Counted from the stretch's first letter, positions 35,601-50,600 are shown. The stretch is DNA of 64,000 nt from Haemaphysalis longicornis (GCA_013339765.2 CM023449.1:218907055-218971054), one strand, 5' to 3'. Notes: generated by a model from the sequence alone, not told the origin. Translations and numbers: made by a program.

Positions 35601-38600
35601 CAATAAACTTGAAATTTTGTCATGTCTTCTTTCTACTATATCTATAATAGCTTGTGTTTTATTGCTTCCTTTTTTTAAATTTTAGTTCTGTCTTTGCACT
35701 CGTCAAGATTTGGGTTTTCAACGGCTGTAACACCCGTTCAGTGCTTGCATTATTTTGAATGCTTTTATTTATTTAATTTATTTCCTTCTCCATTTTTGCC
35801 TTGTTGTTATGGTCCATTTATATGTAGTTTCTTGAGAGGCTGAATTATTAAAGACGCTTTAATTTCTTGTCTTACCAAGAATTCTTTAACTACCCCACTT
35901 CAGTATTCCTGCAGACACAGTCTGTATCACTCTGACTATTATGAGTACAAGGATACGTGATGTTTTGTCACCCAGCGAAGCATCATAAGTGTGACTTTTG
36001 GTCTGCCAGCTATGTTGGTCAGTGTCTGACGGAGTATATGGACATTACACACTTCCCTTCCGAAACTTGCCTTGTTCGCATCATGAAATGCATACTAAAA
36101 AGTTAAAATAAAGAATGCTACATTCTTCCCTCAGGAAAGGTTGCTTTGTGGCACCTCTAAACCATGAGTTGCACCATACTGTGGCAGGCACGTGTCATGT
36201 GACGGGTTCTTATAGGGCAGTGTTTGTGGCAGGGGAGAATTGAAGGCATGTGGCTTAGGACAGAGAGCCCTTCCCCTTAGAGATAGCGAAGCTTGGTGAA
36301 ACATTTTGTCGACTGCTGACGAGAGGAAAGCTGTCTGTTTGATAAACTTCTCAAAACTGCACTGACGGTGATTGTAGTTGTGTTTTCATCGCTGATGCGC
36401 TCTTGTGCCAGGAAGACTATTCATTCCTTGTGCTTAGCCTTCCTGTACCTTTGGTGCGAGCAAGGCTTCTCTTAAGCTGGTTCAAGTGTGGAGAGCCCCG
36501 AGACTGTCCCTAGCTAACGTGCGTTCTTCCATTGCAGATCAACGACTCGTCTGCGTGCTACGACGACCGTCACCGGCGGACAAACCCCTTCTGTGCGGGC
36601 AACCTGGACGCCTCCAACTTCCTGAACCTCAACTCGCTGTCCAACCACGATGACTTCTGCCTGGCCTACGTGTGGACCTTCAGGGACTTCCAGCACGGCA
36701 CCCTCGGTCTGGCCTGGGTCGCCTCCGTCAACGGTGAGTCTAAATTATCCGCCGATTGCCTCGAAGATTTGTGCAAGCTGTTAGGGAGGAATGTCAAACC
36801 TCGAATTGTGGAGTTTATTGGGGAAAGTGCAAAAACTTCCTCAGGTCACATTACGTTTGCTCTTTGTTTGCATGGCCGCGGTATTTTTGTATAGTATGTA
36901 ACCAAATGGATATCTGGTTGCATATATTTTAGCTTCGTTATAGCAAGGATTTTGTTCTATTGAAGTTTGTTATACACCTCGAGCTTCATGATAGCTGTGC
37001 CGCCTGCCGCCACTTCTCCGCAGTGTTTACGGGATGAGCGCTGCGTGGCTGATAGAGGCTCGTGCAGTGTTTTGGTTCTCTTTCGCTTCTTTTTGTCTTT
37101 CCATGACCTCAACAACTTGTTATCATGACTTCTGGGAGGAAATAGTACGTTGGGGGCACTTCCAAAAACAGATGCGTCTTGGTAGAGGTCTGGAACGCCA
37201 ACATGAGCTATCCGGGTGCGCAGTTCTTTGCGCTTCTTGGCCACTCTTATGGGTGTCAGCGACGGCAACAGCATATCGCCACAGTAACCTCCGAATACGT
37301 CAGGACAGGGTATATCTATTGTTGCTCCGTTTAGACCTGATACTAGCACAGTGAGGGGCTGGTTTCATTTGCTAGCGCGGACAACGAATGCGGCTTTGTT
37401 TCGCATATATACGTCGTATAAAAATATGATTTGGGGATGCAATTACCCAATACCAGACAATAACTTGTGCCTCTTATGGGAATATAAGCCACGGAAAAAT
37501 GTTAAATATATTTAGGGTTGTTTGTTTTCGGGTTTTATATTTTTTTAAAAGGGGGGGTAAAAATTGGGTGCTATTTTTCAAAGTCACAATCGGGGGAAAA
37601 TCGATTTGTTTCGTAAAATCATTACGAAATATTGTTTTTTCCAGGTTGAATCGACAGATGCATAACAGTAATACACTCAGTTTATTTTTTATCAGAAGGA
37701 ATCATGAATTCCTTGACTCTTAACGCGTAAAACTTGGTTTTTGTTTCAAGTTGGTTAAGGGGGGACATCAGGCTCTACTGGCAAATACTGTCCTAAATTT
37801 GGCATTTGTTTGGAAATGGATCAGTAATAATGATGGTAAAGAGCATTGATAACATCCAAGAAATTAAAAATTTTATTCACGATAAGCTGGTCATCGATTT
37901 TGTTATACATCCTTGTTTACGTACACGCAACGTACACGTCGGTCTCCATTCCAGACCCGTCCCATCATTGAACATGTCTCTGCCGGGAGAAAGTTCTCTC
38001 GACATCATAGCTCCCATTAGCTTCTCACAACAATGTCAGTGCAGCATTTGCCATCCCAGGGTAGTGAGCGGTAGAGTCATGCCAATACTCAATGAGTTCG
38101 ACACCATTTCGGTCTTGCTTCCAGCATAGTACTGTTTGAGAACGGCGGACCATCAGCCTACAATCGTGCAGACTGCTACTTTGAAAAGGTCCACTCGGGG
38201 AGAAATCGCGTTTACCCCGATTCTTCTGAAACATGTTTGGGGTGTGAAAATTGGGTAAAATCGGGGTTTACCCGAAAAACGAACAACCTTAAAGTATATT
38301 CCAAGGCTGCGTGTCGTTAAGTATGTGGCCACTCGCGCTTTATAGCAAGAACCAAAGAAAGTTAATGAAACCACGGTAAATGGTCTGCAAGTCCGGAAGA
38401 AACAGAATAGCTCTAACAGCAATGAAAAAGCCCAGTGCAGTTTTGGGAATGCTAAAGACATTCATCTGGTAGGGCTCACCAGACCAACTAGGTGTGAAAT
38501 TCACCTCTATTTCGCAAGACTGTGGGGGTTGGGGGGACGCTTAACTATCGTGTACAAATGCAGAGAGAAATCAAGGAATGAACATTTTATTAATCACACA

Positions 38601-41600
38601 CATTTTAGTAATTCTTTTGTTTTTCAACTTCCAACGATTAGCTTATCACTCGATGGATGCATCTTTTGAAGTATACAGGGTAGGCAGTTCACAAGCGATA
38701 AAAGGTGTCGTTGGAACAGTGTGGTATCTGATAAGGCCCTCTGATTTCAGTTTGTGCAAGATTCTGCAACCTCCCTGTGTCATGTGACGATGTTTCGAAG
38801 AAGCGTTCAGTCGTGCATGTGGACTATAAGCCCGTCTCTGCACTGCTCGCAGAGGATATAGGAATGTTTGCGAGCGCTCACCTCGCGACAAGACGACCAA
38901 GCATAAATTGTTTGTCGTATGCTGATCCCCGAGTACAATTTTACATTATCCATCATACTTCTTTCATCAAATGTTTGTGAAATTTATGCCACATTGGCTT
39001 GTCCAGGGTAGCGGTTAATATCTGAGGTATGATATTGACAAGCATAGCTGGCATGCTGTCAGGTGTGAGTGCTCCGCTAGATTATGTAAGCGCACAAAAC
39101 CGATTTACATCGGGGTGTATAGCCGTAGCATGACCATCTGAGGAAACGCTGCTTATGGAGACACTATTTGTAAAATTCAGACCAGTAGAATGACAATCAG
39201 GTCCATGCATATGCCGATTTTGCAATGCCGGCCTGTGACACACACCTGGCGCTCACTCAGACCGAGTGTACCACACTAAGATCGTGTCAAAGATATTTAC
39301 ACTTTCATAAATACACCACATTTGCAAACAGAGTGACTACTTCACATTAATATGTATTTTGAAGGCATACAAACGGCAAATCTCAGTCGTGAACGTGCCG
39401 CAAAAGCAGCGGCGACAGTGGTGAGCGGTCCGGAGACTCCTGCGACTACTGTCGTAACGGGCCGCTAGGGGGATTTCAGTGGCGCCCCTAACGGCAGCGC
39501 TCGGGGCATATAGTATTGAGGTGTTACCGTAGTAACAGGAAGTTTAGTGTGTGCTTTTACGCATGCATTATTCCCATCGTGGCAGATTGTTATCCTAGAA
39601 AACTCTCTAAAAAAATTGAGTAGTGCTTCCTATGTGCTAACGTTGCATCAGCTAACTTGAATGCACCATTCAATGCTCAGTGCAGCAACACTAAATTTGG
39701 AGGAGGCTGCTAAGCAGGGATTGGTTTGTAGCGTTCATTTTTGGTGCCCTGATGACTTTGCTTGCATTAAAATGCTTTTCTTTTTCTGTTCCCCGTACTT
39801 CAGTGACGATCAGTTGTCTGTTCTCTCTACACCTATTTGCTTGTTATAAAAAAGCTAGTCTTACGTGTATGTCTGTGTGAGAAAAGTAAAGTATTATCCG
39901 TGTCGTTATTTTGGTTGTTTTTCCCCTCACAAATATGGTGTGCCTTTGTCAGTGTGGACCTTAGCACCGTAAATCTCCCTGCGCAACAGGTGTTGAAATT
40001 AGAGTTGATACAGAAGTTAAAACGTAGCCGCTTTCATCCAGTTTGTGTACATCATTACAATGGTTCAGCTTGAGCGGAGTAAGGGGGAATGTTCACTGCA
40101 TTGTGACCACCTTCTTTCGCAAGGAACCGAAAGAAGGACACAGCGTTGATTTTTTTTTCTTTCTTTCTTTTTCCCTGCCAGGTGCGTCGGGCGGCATCTG
40201 CGAGAAGTACAAGACGTACTCGGAGAACATAAATGGCAAGTCTGAGAACGTCAAGCGCAGCCTCAACACGGGCATCATCACCTTCCTCAACCACAACGCC
40301 AAGATCCCGCTCAAGGTCTCCGAGATCACCTTCGCCCACGAGATTGGACACAACTTTGGCTCGCCCGTGAGTGTCGCAGTACTTTCAAAGTCCTACTCAC
40401 GGCAGCCGTGGGTATTTGTTGGAGGACGGTGATGTAATGAGCAATAACGAGTGCTTTAATTAAGAAAACTATTATCAAACCTGCCGGCGAGAATGCAGTG
40501 CAACCGACTGAAGGGGCCTAATCACTACATTTGTTTTGCCCGTGTGCAGACGAGGTTTTAAAAGATCGAGATTATTCGTGTACTAATTTTGATAGCCGTG
40601 GTGCTTAGGGTGTGAATTTGCACAGCAAATTGCACAAGCAGTTCAATTGATAACCAAAGGACAGAGTGTACAGTGCAGTTTTGACGGACCCATCGTTGAC
40701 ACCAATTTGGAATGCTCCTGCGGCAACTCAGTGGTGCGGGAATGTTTAAATTGTGGAATTTTTGTTGTTCCTTTCCCAAACAGTGTGAAGACGATGAAGG
40801 AGGGTAAGGTTGAGATGCGGGCGTTTGCCTGCTTGGTCTGTTCGCTCTAAGGGAGCTTGACGTCGAAGGATTGACCGTAACGGCCTCTTCTTTCCCCGTG
40901 CCCCATTTCGGCAGCACGACTACCCGCCCGAGTGCGTGCCGGGGGGCAGCTACGGCAACTACATCATGTACGCCAGCTGCCACCCAGGGCCACCAGCTGA
41001 ACAACCAGCGCTTCTCCCCCTGCAGCATCCGCAACATCTCCGCCGTCCTCTCCGCCATCCTGCGTGGGGAGCAGAAGGAGAACTGCTTCCAAGGGTGAGC
41101 GGTGTCAGGAAAAGAGTGTCCAAGCAGAGTGTGAACAAGGCTGTGGGTGTACAGTCTGGTCCACTCATGACAATATTCAAGTGCCAACGAAATGCCATCG
41201 ATATAACCGATAAATTTTATGAGCGAGTTGCGAAATAAATAGATAAAACAGAGCTCAAAGCATTTCATTTGCAGGTGATCAAGGTCGTACTACTACTTAT
41301 TTGCAGAAAAGAAGCCATAGTCAGTCAGCTTTGTTTGCTGCTTGCGAAGCTGCCGCACACGTCTTTTTTCAAGAGCATCTATAAGTGCTTCACCTAGCTG
41401 AGCAAAAGGTCCTTAGTGGAAACGAAGCCCCTGAGGGACTGCATCTTATGTTGCGCCTCTTGCAAAGACGCCACCCAAGTAGGCTGCACAATCACGTCGT
41501 CATCCTTGGTGTCCGCAGCACGTATCCGCACAACGATCGCCTTTTCAGTGAGGCACTCGGTCGTTTTCAAAACATCGACCCTTGTGTCCCTTCCGCGGAA

Positions 41601-44600
41601 AAAGAGAGGCAGTTGAAGAGGCACCCAGCCTAATTCAAGCAGTGCGCATGTGACACAACAAGAAAACGCGGAAGCAAGCGAGTGGGTGCGGGGACAACGC
41701 CAAAGCGGCGGCACCAGGAGGGGGGTTCAGGAGGAAGGGAGAGAATAAACATTTATTAAACTGCTCCCCTCCTTCCCTCGCTTCCTCATAAGTGGCGCAG
41801 TCGACTCGTTTTCTGAGGGGTGGATGGGATGCGAAGCGTATCACGGAACATGCCGCCGGTGCGGTCGGCACGGAGAGCCTGCTGGCAACTCGCGATTATC
41901 AGTGCATGCTGTAACTGGATTCAATCGTTATATCCGATATTGTGGCACAGTAGCATTGTAATAAGCACTTTATTTTGCCATAGAACGCATACAAAAGTTG
42001 ACGGTGCCCAAGTTGTTCATCGTTACATCCGATATATTGTTATATACGGTATCGTTATAAGTGGACTCGACTGTGTACCTAAAAAAACGTGCCTCGTTTC
42101 AAGCTGCATAACTAAGTAAGCGGGTGAGGTGGAATGGACTTAGCTGACCTGTGTTGCTGGTGCCGCAGGCTTTCTGGTTGTAAATCTCTTGTTGGCATTC
42201 TAGTCCTCCTTTTGAATGCCACAGATGGCGTAAGCTGGAGTAGTCATTCCCTGATTTTGTGTTCACATTGAGCACCCATTTTTTTTCCCCTTTGTTTTGC
42301 TAATTGATGAATATTTTTAAAAATGAGCATTTAAGAATAGGCTTTCATCGCCTCCGTAATGAGAGGAGAGAAGCAGTTTTATTTTTTCCATTTTGAAGGA
42401 CCAAACTTTTTGGAGGGAGGAAACTGTGCTTTGTTCAGCTTTCAGGTTCAGAGCTGATATCCACGAAACCCGAAACTCCAAGAATGCTTGTACTACATTG
42501 TTGTGCTCCCAGACTTGTCCGTTTTAAAACTCCGAATCCCTGGTGATCTTCTCAGACTTGGGACACCGCTTGCGGATCTCAATTCTTACTGGTAATGTGT
42601 TCTGGTGTAATGATGGGGTGTGGCTCTCCCTCCGCAAGCGGCTGTTGACGCCTGTTGTCCGGTGTTTGCAGAGGACGAGGGCCCCTTCTGCTGGGAACAA
42701 GATCGTGGAAGGGGACGAGGAGTGCGACTGCGGCTACGAGGAGCAGGAGTGCATGGAGTCGTGCTGCTACCCGCGCGAGCACACGGGCAAGGGCTGCACC
42801 CGCAAGCCCCGCGCCATCTGCAGGTACTGTCGCGCACTCTGCTGCTGCTCCTCCTGCATTGAGACCGTTTGCTGCCTTTTCCGAAAAGCAACCCGCTGCG
42901 GTGGCTCAGTGGCTATGGCGTCGTGCTGCTGAGCACGAGGTCGCGGGTTCGATTCCCGGCCTACGGCAGCCACTTTTCTGATGGAGGCAAAAAACAGAAA
43001 CGCCCGTGTGTTCGAGATTTCGGCGCACGTTAAAGATCCCCAGGTGGTCAGAATTAATCCGGAGCCCTGCACTACGGCACGCCTCATCGCATGCGTTGCA
43101 GTCGGCGCTTTAAACCCTACTATCATCAATCTTTCCCAAAAGCAGTGTCTGGATGAAATGCCATGGAGAGGTTTCACTGATCAGATCTATACTAGGCCAA
43201 CTTTGGTTAGAATCATGTGGTTTGTTGCACTGCCAATTGTGCAGGAGGACTACCAAAGTAGGCAGTTCAGCTTCTAAAAACAAATTTACTCCAATCAGCA
43301 AATTTAGTTGGCAAATTTAAACATTGGTTTGAGCAGTGTAAAACTGCGTTATGCAAACGGGGACAGTGAAAGGTACAGCACAGATGAGTGTTTGTGTGTA
43401 TCGCTGAATGACCCTGTTTGTGTAGTGCAAAGCCTTACAATAAATCAGTTCTAACTCGGCCGTCCCACTGTAATGTTCAAGCAGCTTTTCTGCATCGCAG
43501 TATCTTTTCTTTATTTCTCTCTCTTTTTTCTTTCATCGTAGGAACGTTATTGAAACTGTCTTTGTTAGCTGCTGTATCTCATGAGAGCATTGCTACCACC
43601 ACGTGAATGCCATATTTGGTTTGCAAAATTACACCTTTAGGAGCTCGTTGCTGCACGTGTTTTTGTGGTGGCATAAAAAATACCTTAGGTGGGGTACTAT
43701 TGTTAGAGAAAGCAACTTCCTACACTTTTTGAAAGAACGCCGTTGTGCCCAACTCTGAGGGTTAATGCTACACTTGGTGGCCGGCAGCATAAATAATTTG
43801 CTGCTGAGTTACAAAACAATTCGTTCTGACACATTACTGACAAATGATTGCCACTACAACATTCCACTTGTTCACCTGATTCTGGATGCCTAGACTTCTT
43901 TTGTCTTTCCTGCACAGCTTTTAGGACCTTGAGCTCTGAGAAGTTCTATTGCAGTGATCTGTTACTTGCACTCTTTGTTACCTCTTCTTTTTGATGATGT
44001 GACCCCGTGATGTCACTCCCACATTTGCAGTCCCAGCCAAGGCCCCTGCTGCACCGACACGTGCAACTTCGAGAGCAAGGAGAAGCTGTGCAAGCTGGAG
44101 TCTGACTGCACCGAACTGTCCTTCTGCGAATATCCTTTTGCTCGGCGGTCACCTGTCCATCGCCCATGTTCGCGCCACTTACTCCGCGCAGCACTACACG
44201 AGCCAAGCACGTGTAGCTGCACATCTTGAAAACCTCGGGAAAAGCGGTCTGTTTTGCGCAGTGTGCAACTCCAAAGCTTGTTGTCATTATCATTCGTCTC
44301 TTGGAAAAGGATGTAGGAAAAGTTTTTAGGGCTAAGTGTCTCTACAAGTTGGACCAAAGCTAACAGGGTTTGTCCGCAGGAACGTGCGTCTGATGCGAGC
44401 CCATTTTTAGTGGTGGAACCTGTTAGCACGGATGTAGCTGCAGAAAGTTCAGCTCGCCAAGTAGGCAATGCGGCCAACGACTGCTGCGTGGTGTCGTATG
44501 GATGCCTTGACTTGCTGCGCTGCCCCCCCCCCCACTGGTCGCCAGGCGAGCTGCCCCGAGCCCGTGCACAAGCGTAACAAGACGGAGTGCAACAACGGCA

Positions 44601-47600
44601 CGCAGGTGTGCTGGAGCGGGGAGTGCAGCGGCTCCATCTGCGAGAAGTACGGCATGGAGGAGTGCTCCCTCACCGACGACTCCAACCCCTCGCCCGACAA
44701 GATGTGCGAGGTCGCCTGCCAGGAGAGAGGTCGGCACTCTCTTCTCCTCTTTGTCTATAATCATCATACTCCACCTCTCCACGGAGTATGAACGAGGCGG
44801 GAGGAGAAATGTCGCTTCGTAGGGCCGCCAGATAATGCCACAAGCAGCCTAGGATAAGCTGGCGGCATCTGTCGCAAGAGAAGACACTGAGCGGCCGTGC
44901 CGCAATTGGTATTTCACTGCGCATCCCCAGAATGATCTGTAGCCGCTATCATTTTGCCCATCAGGTGTTGCTATCCTCTTCTTTGCCGTCGGAGCTGCAA
45001 AGCTTTGTAGCCCGCGTTGGTTTTCAGTGTGGCATTACCTGGCAGCTCACCTGCGCCTGCCAGAGTGGGCCATTTCACCTCCTGCCGAGAAGTTCGAAAA
45101 CACGCCCACCCAAAGGAAAGATATGAAGTGAAAAATATGGGATGGGCTAATCTTTCGGGTCAGGTGCGAAAAACTAGAAAATGTGGCCACACCGCCAACT
45201 AAAACTGCGGAGAAGGGAGAACTTTCGGCTCGAGTGCGGAAAGGGCAAATTAGTGACCGCATCAACACATGAATAGATGATTCGCGTTTATTTTGTTCGC
45301 TCAGCGGCACTAAAGCCATCCATCGATTTTAGGGGGTGGGCGATCTTTGTGGTCTTCTAGTAAATTTCACCCCTCAAGGGGGGGGTGGTCGATGTTTCGC
45401 TCAGAACTTTACGGTATATGTATACTTTTTCTAAGCTCTCCACCGATATCTCTTGTGACGAAGACGGTAGACACCTCCATGTGCACGAGGCTTTACAGCA
45501 ATGTGGCTTTCCCTGGGATGCCTTATTAACTGTGATCGCTTGGAAGTGTAGACTGTGACCTGCCAAAACTGTGTAACGGCCGTTTTTTCATTTGGGCAGT
45601 GCTTTTTTGAGGCTGTGCCGTGGGGAGTGCATTGCTGCATAGGTGGGGCTGCAAAAGTTTTGTGACTGCGAGCAAAGATTAGTTGGCACGTGATGACGCA
45701 ATGCGGGTCGTGAGTGGAGAAAGCACTGTGGTTGCTGACCATTTGTTATTTAGCTATACGTTTGTGTGCATGAAGTGCCTTGAAGCGTAACAATTATCGG
45801 CAGCAAATGCGCAAATATGAGAAGCTTTTTCTGAGTGTAAGGGTATTATCTGTGACCTCTGTTTATGACTAAGCGATGTCTCAGAGTAAAGCAACATTTA
45901 ACAAAAGGCATTCTTTCCTTTCTTTTTATTCTTTGAACTCATCCTTTCTGCATTGGGATTTGATTTCTCTGACACGTCTATATATGTATGTTGTTAGGTT
46001 GCTAAAAAAACAGCGACTGTTTTAAAAAGTGAGCTATCCAAAACCTGCTCCTAAAGGTAGCCATTTTCTTCTTGAGCTGATCGGGTTCTCCAGATTGCAA
46101 ACACTGTGCTAACGATACACATAAAAAGCTGTTTCACTGTGCTGGGCACCATACCTGTCATAATTGCAACACTCCATACAATGGCTGTTTAGACTTATTT
46201 GAGTTAATCACACAACCAATAAAGCAGCGTTTATTACTCTTCTGAGCTCAAAATGTGTTTGAAGTTTGAAGTTTATTTATTTAAACCAAAAAAGATACAC
46301 ATACAATGTACACAGGGACCCAATAATGTTGTCAAAGGGTCCCAGCTGTCAAAGGGTCCCAACTTACTTCAATAAACTTCAATAATACTTCAATAAACCT
46401 CAAACTTCAAACCACACGGCACCATGGCCAACCGAAAAGTGATGAAGCAGACAGAGCCAAGTTTGTAAAGGATGTGACCGTTGGCTACTGTCCAAAAAGG
46501 TTCGGGGAACCCGGTTAGAACAATTGCCCTCCTTCAAAATCGCGCAGACAAGCCCGAGTCGTGCAAGAGCACGTACGAGATCGAGCGCATGAAGGAGATC
46601 CGGGGCATCAAGCTGCGCCCGGGCTCCCCGTGCAACAACTTCCACGGCTACTGCGACGTCTTCCAGAAGTGCCGCAACGTGGACGCCGAGGGGCCCCTGG
46701 CGCGCCTCAAGCGGCTCCTCTTCGACCGGCAGTCCCTGCTCACGGTCAAGCAGTGGGTCACGGTCAGTAGTAGTGCTGGGCTCCTGCTGCTGCTTATTGA
46801 GGCTTTAGCTCCAGGTCACCTAGGAAAAATTAAAGCCGTCCCACTCGATGTGAAAGCTGTCGGAAGTGCACAGCAGTGATTCGCCATAATGGGCTGTACG
46901 GCTGTTATTCACTCACTCTTACCACCCATCACTCTCTTCACCGCCCTGTCTCATCCCTCTCGTGATGAATTCAACGGAGGCTTGTCCAACACATTTCAAA
47001 TTTCCTGCATTCAGCAGTGCTCGTGCACCCCTGCCTGGAACTGCGGCAGCGGGAGTTCTGTTCTTTTTTGTGCTCACTTTTCCTCCCACACGTGCCGGCG
47101 TTGAACTGCCACTTTTTTCGCTTACTATCGTAAAGACCAACTGACGAGTGTTCCTAACCAAATGAATGCAAGCGCTGCCAGTTAATTGCGTATATTTTGC
47201 CTCAAATGTACCTGCAGTTTTCTTTGCACTAAACAACTGGGACATGTATGATGAGCGCCAGCGGTTCATGAATTTTGAACCCTTATGACTATATAAACCG
47301 CTTGGCTTTCAAAGCCTCTGTGGGACGCCTTGGTGACAGCCGCTTTGACAGAACGCCGTGGGGCTCTGGTCCATCGAGCGAGCTACAGCGACGAGGCGAG
47401 CCCCTAAAGTGCTCTGCACTTAAAAGCTGTGCTGCCATCATATGGCCAGTAGCTTAGTTTCATCACCAGTGATGCTGATTGGTGCACATCAGTGCTAAAA
47501 AGGAGAACGTAATGTGGTATAGCTTAATTTATTGTACATTTTATGAGCAGGCGCCTTAGGGCAGTGGAAAATTTAATCAATTAAAAAGCACTGGCGAAGA

Positions 47601-50600
47601 AGAAGATGTGGGCTACCAAGCTCAGCTCAGGCCAGTGCAGTGCTCTAGCGCTGTTCTCTTTGACACTAGACACCAGTTTTTGCCCTGTTATGGGTAGTAT
47701 GTCTCATTAAGGGCCTTAGTTCGTTGAGAGACGGAGAGATGCTTTGTGGACGCAATGTACAAATCTGTCGTCAAATACCAGTCGGCTGTGATTACTGACA
47801 TTGCTTAGTAATGCTGTTAAATGCATCAGCGCTGATCTTTCTTAGGTAATATCGAAAATGGCTTAGTAGAGTGTGTGCGTGGGCTAGCTGGTGTCGGCGA
47901 TTCATAGCTTTGTATAGCACAAAAAAGGGAGACAACGGCAGGAAGGCATAACAGGTACAAGTGTTTGTGCCTGTGCCTGTTGTGTATTTCTGTGGTTGCC
48001 TCTTTTTAAGTGCGGAGCACTTTAAGGGCCTGGCTTGTCGTAGCTCGTGGAGGGTCACGGTATACTGCAGTCACACGACATCACGCACCCAAAGAAGAGG
48101 CTTCAAAAAGATGATCGCTTCCCGTGGTCGGGACATTGGCTTTGTCAATCCTATTTCACCACACAGGCACACAATACTCGCGATACTCATACGCAAAGTG
48201 TTGGGGGTGATCTTTGCATTATGCCGCTGCCATAGAGGCTGCTGTTGCTTGGCCGCAAATAAGTACAGTAATATAAAATAAGTGGAAAAAATCATGAATT
48301 AAGACATTAATTACCCCGAATGAATGAATACCCTGTTCATTGTTTCTTTATAGGCCTTTTCAGGGGCTGCGACACCCTCTCTTGACTACTTTCGTTATCA
48401 GCATGAGGCTGATACTGAAACTAGTCAAGAGAGCCACAGCCCCCTTGTTGAATCACTGTTGAGTGAAACTGCATAATGTTCTCGTGCTATTTGAAGCTTT
48501 GAAAATGGCTGTTTTTGTGCCAGAGTACATTGCCATGATTTGTTGCACATATTCCTACTGCTGCGCTCACTTGTTGAAAGTAGCCTCCTCCCCCTTTGCA
48601 ACCAATGCAGCTCAACTGGTGGGCAGTGCTGCTGATGATGGTGTCTCTGATCGTGGTGATGGCAGTGTTCATCCGCTGCTGTGCCGTGCATACGCCTAGC
48701 AGCAATCCCCGCAAGGCACCCGCGCTGCGCATCTCCGACACGCTACGGCGGCCTGGGGACACCTTCCGGAGAAAGGTCGGTACGGTCTGCTGCCCTTGCG
48801 AGTATTTACGGAGTTGTTTGAATCACTTGCTTGGGAAACATCCAGGAGGTGTCGTGGTTAAAGGGGACCATGAAGACAATACAACTTCGTTCAGATTGAA
48901 ATTACTAAGCTTTAGTAACTTACCCCGCTTCATTCCAGCCATGAAAGATGCTTTTTAACTGAAAATACTCGAGAAATATTGAAAAACTTTCAAATTTCGT
49001 GCCATAGTGGCGTAATATGGGCAGGAGTGACGTGTTACTGGCCAGCACTGAAAACATTTTTATCATCTTGAATCGTAACAGCACAAAAAGGACGAGGGAA
49101 AAATTGTTACACGTCAGCACGAATTCCCGCCAACTCACCCAACTATCCATTTTGTTTCATTTTTATCCGTGTGTTAACTACAGGTTTGCATTAAAGTCAT
49201 ATGACCAAACATAACTAGAGGCCCCACTATTATCGCCCAGTCGTGCTTCTTGGCAGTAGCTTATTTCAGCCACTACCAGTCGTGTAAACAAGATTTCGTG
49301 ATGTCATAGAGAAATTGCTGGGAAGTGGTCATCTGCTTTTTCTAAAAGTATCTCCATTATTTGTTTGAAGTTTGCAATAAAATGGGCGTCGTTCTTGTCT
49401 TAAGACAAGGCGGTCTTTTTAATGAACCAAGCTTGTAGTTTGTCTTCATGGCCCCTTTCATCAACAATCCCTGGCCAAACCAGGTCGCTGTACTTCACTC
49501 CCACTAGTCAGTCTGGGGGGGATCCTGGTTAACGTTCCAACCTTTCTTCAGTTGCCCTCTTTTTCTTTTTCTTTTTTTTTAGAAATCGTATGGTTAGCCA
49601 CAGTATTGAAAAGAGGGAAAGGTGTTTCTGGAGTCTGTCTTTCTTTCTCTCAGCTGACCTGAACACAGCACATCCAACAATTGGCCTTGCCTTTAGCTTC
49701 TGCCTCCTCTGGCATAAATTTTCACGAGTTGTTGTTACTATGTTCGTTATCAGGAATTATCATGACGAATGTCAGCCAACACTCCACCTGTTAGTTTACC
49801 TTGAGGCGTTGTTACGACCGCGCCGCCACTGGAATGAGCGCCTGAGCTGCCTGAAAGCGTTAGGCCTGCCATTGTGACGGAAATTCGATGACATCTTTCA
49901 ATAAAAGTCTGATGGCGACTTCTATCGTGATACTGTCTATATTATCAGCTCCTTTCCCACAAATAGAGCTCTATTTTTTGCAAAAGTGAATTTCTAGGCA
50001 ACGGTTATGCCTCCAGCTCTGGCTACGTGCATCAGTTTGGAGACGCAGTGCCAGTGCCCAGTCGCCGCTCGCTGGGCCATGTGTGTGAAGTGACGTCACG
50101 AGTTTCTGGCGAGTGCTGAAGGCACACGGCCGCGTCACTTCTTTTCACTATCGCGGGGTGATGTCGCGTCGATGTCCATTTGCTTCGCGCCACTCCACGT
50201 GCTGTTCCGTCGGCGCAAGAAATGATATCAAATTGCAGCACGTTCTACGCGTCGCTAGCCGCTCATAGTTCAGCGAGGGTATTCTGTCGAGTAAAGGAAG
50301 TGAACTGTGTAATAAACTTGTGACAGAAAATTGGTGTCGGTACCCTTTTAAACGACCTGCCCGAGCTCCCAGTCTCCCATTCTTTGCATGCAGATGTTAC
50401 TATTAGTAAATTGTGCCCACGCCTGGTTTGAGCCTCATCGCTCGTGAAAGGTATGGTACTTACTGCGGGTAGCTAGCTGGCCGATCTGACCTTGTGCTCT
50501 TCCGTTTACCACGAACTACTGTTGATAATCTGTAAAGTGTGCATCGCTCCGCCCTTGTTATGTTTGGGCAAGGGGGGCGAGGGGAACGGCTCCTCGGCAC

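Noticed and set aside
41385..41714. Overlapping open frames on both strands in intron 8
   Set aside because: The minus frame looks protein-like in places, but no family could be named and there is no splice link to ADAM10; left as unassigned, possibly retroelement-derived.
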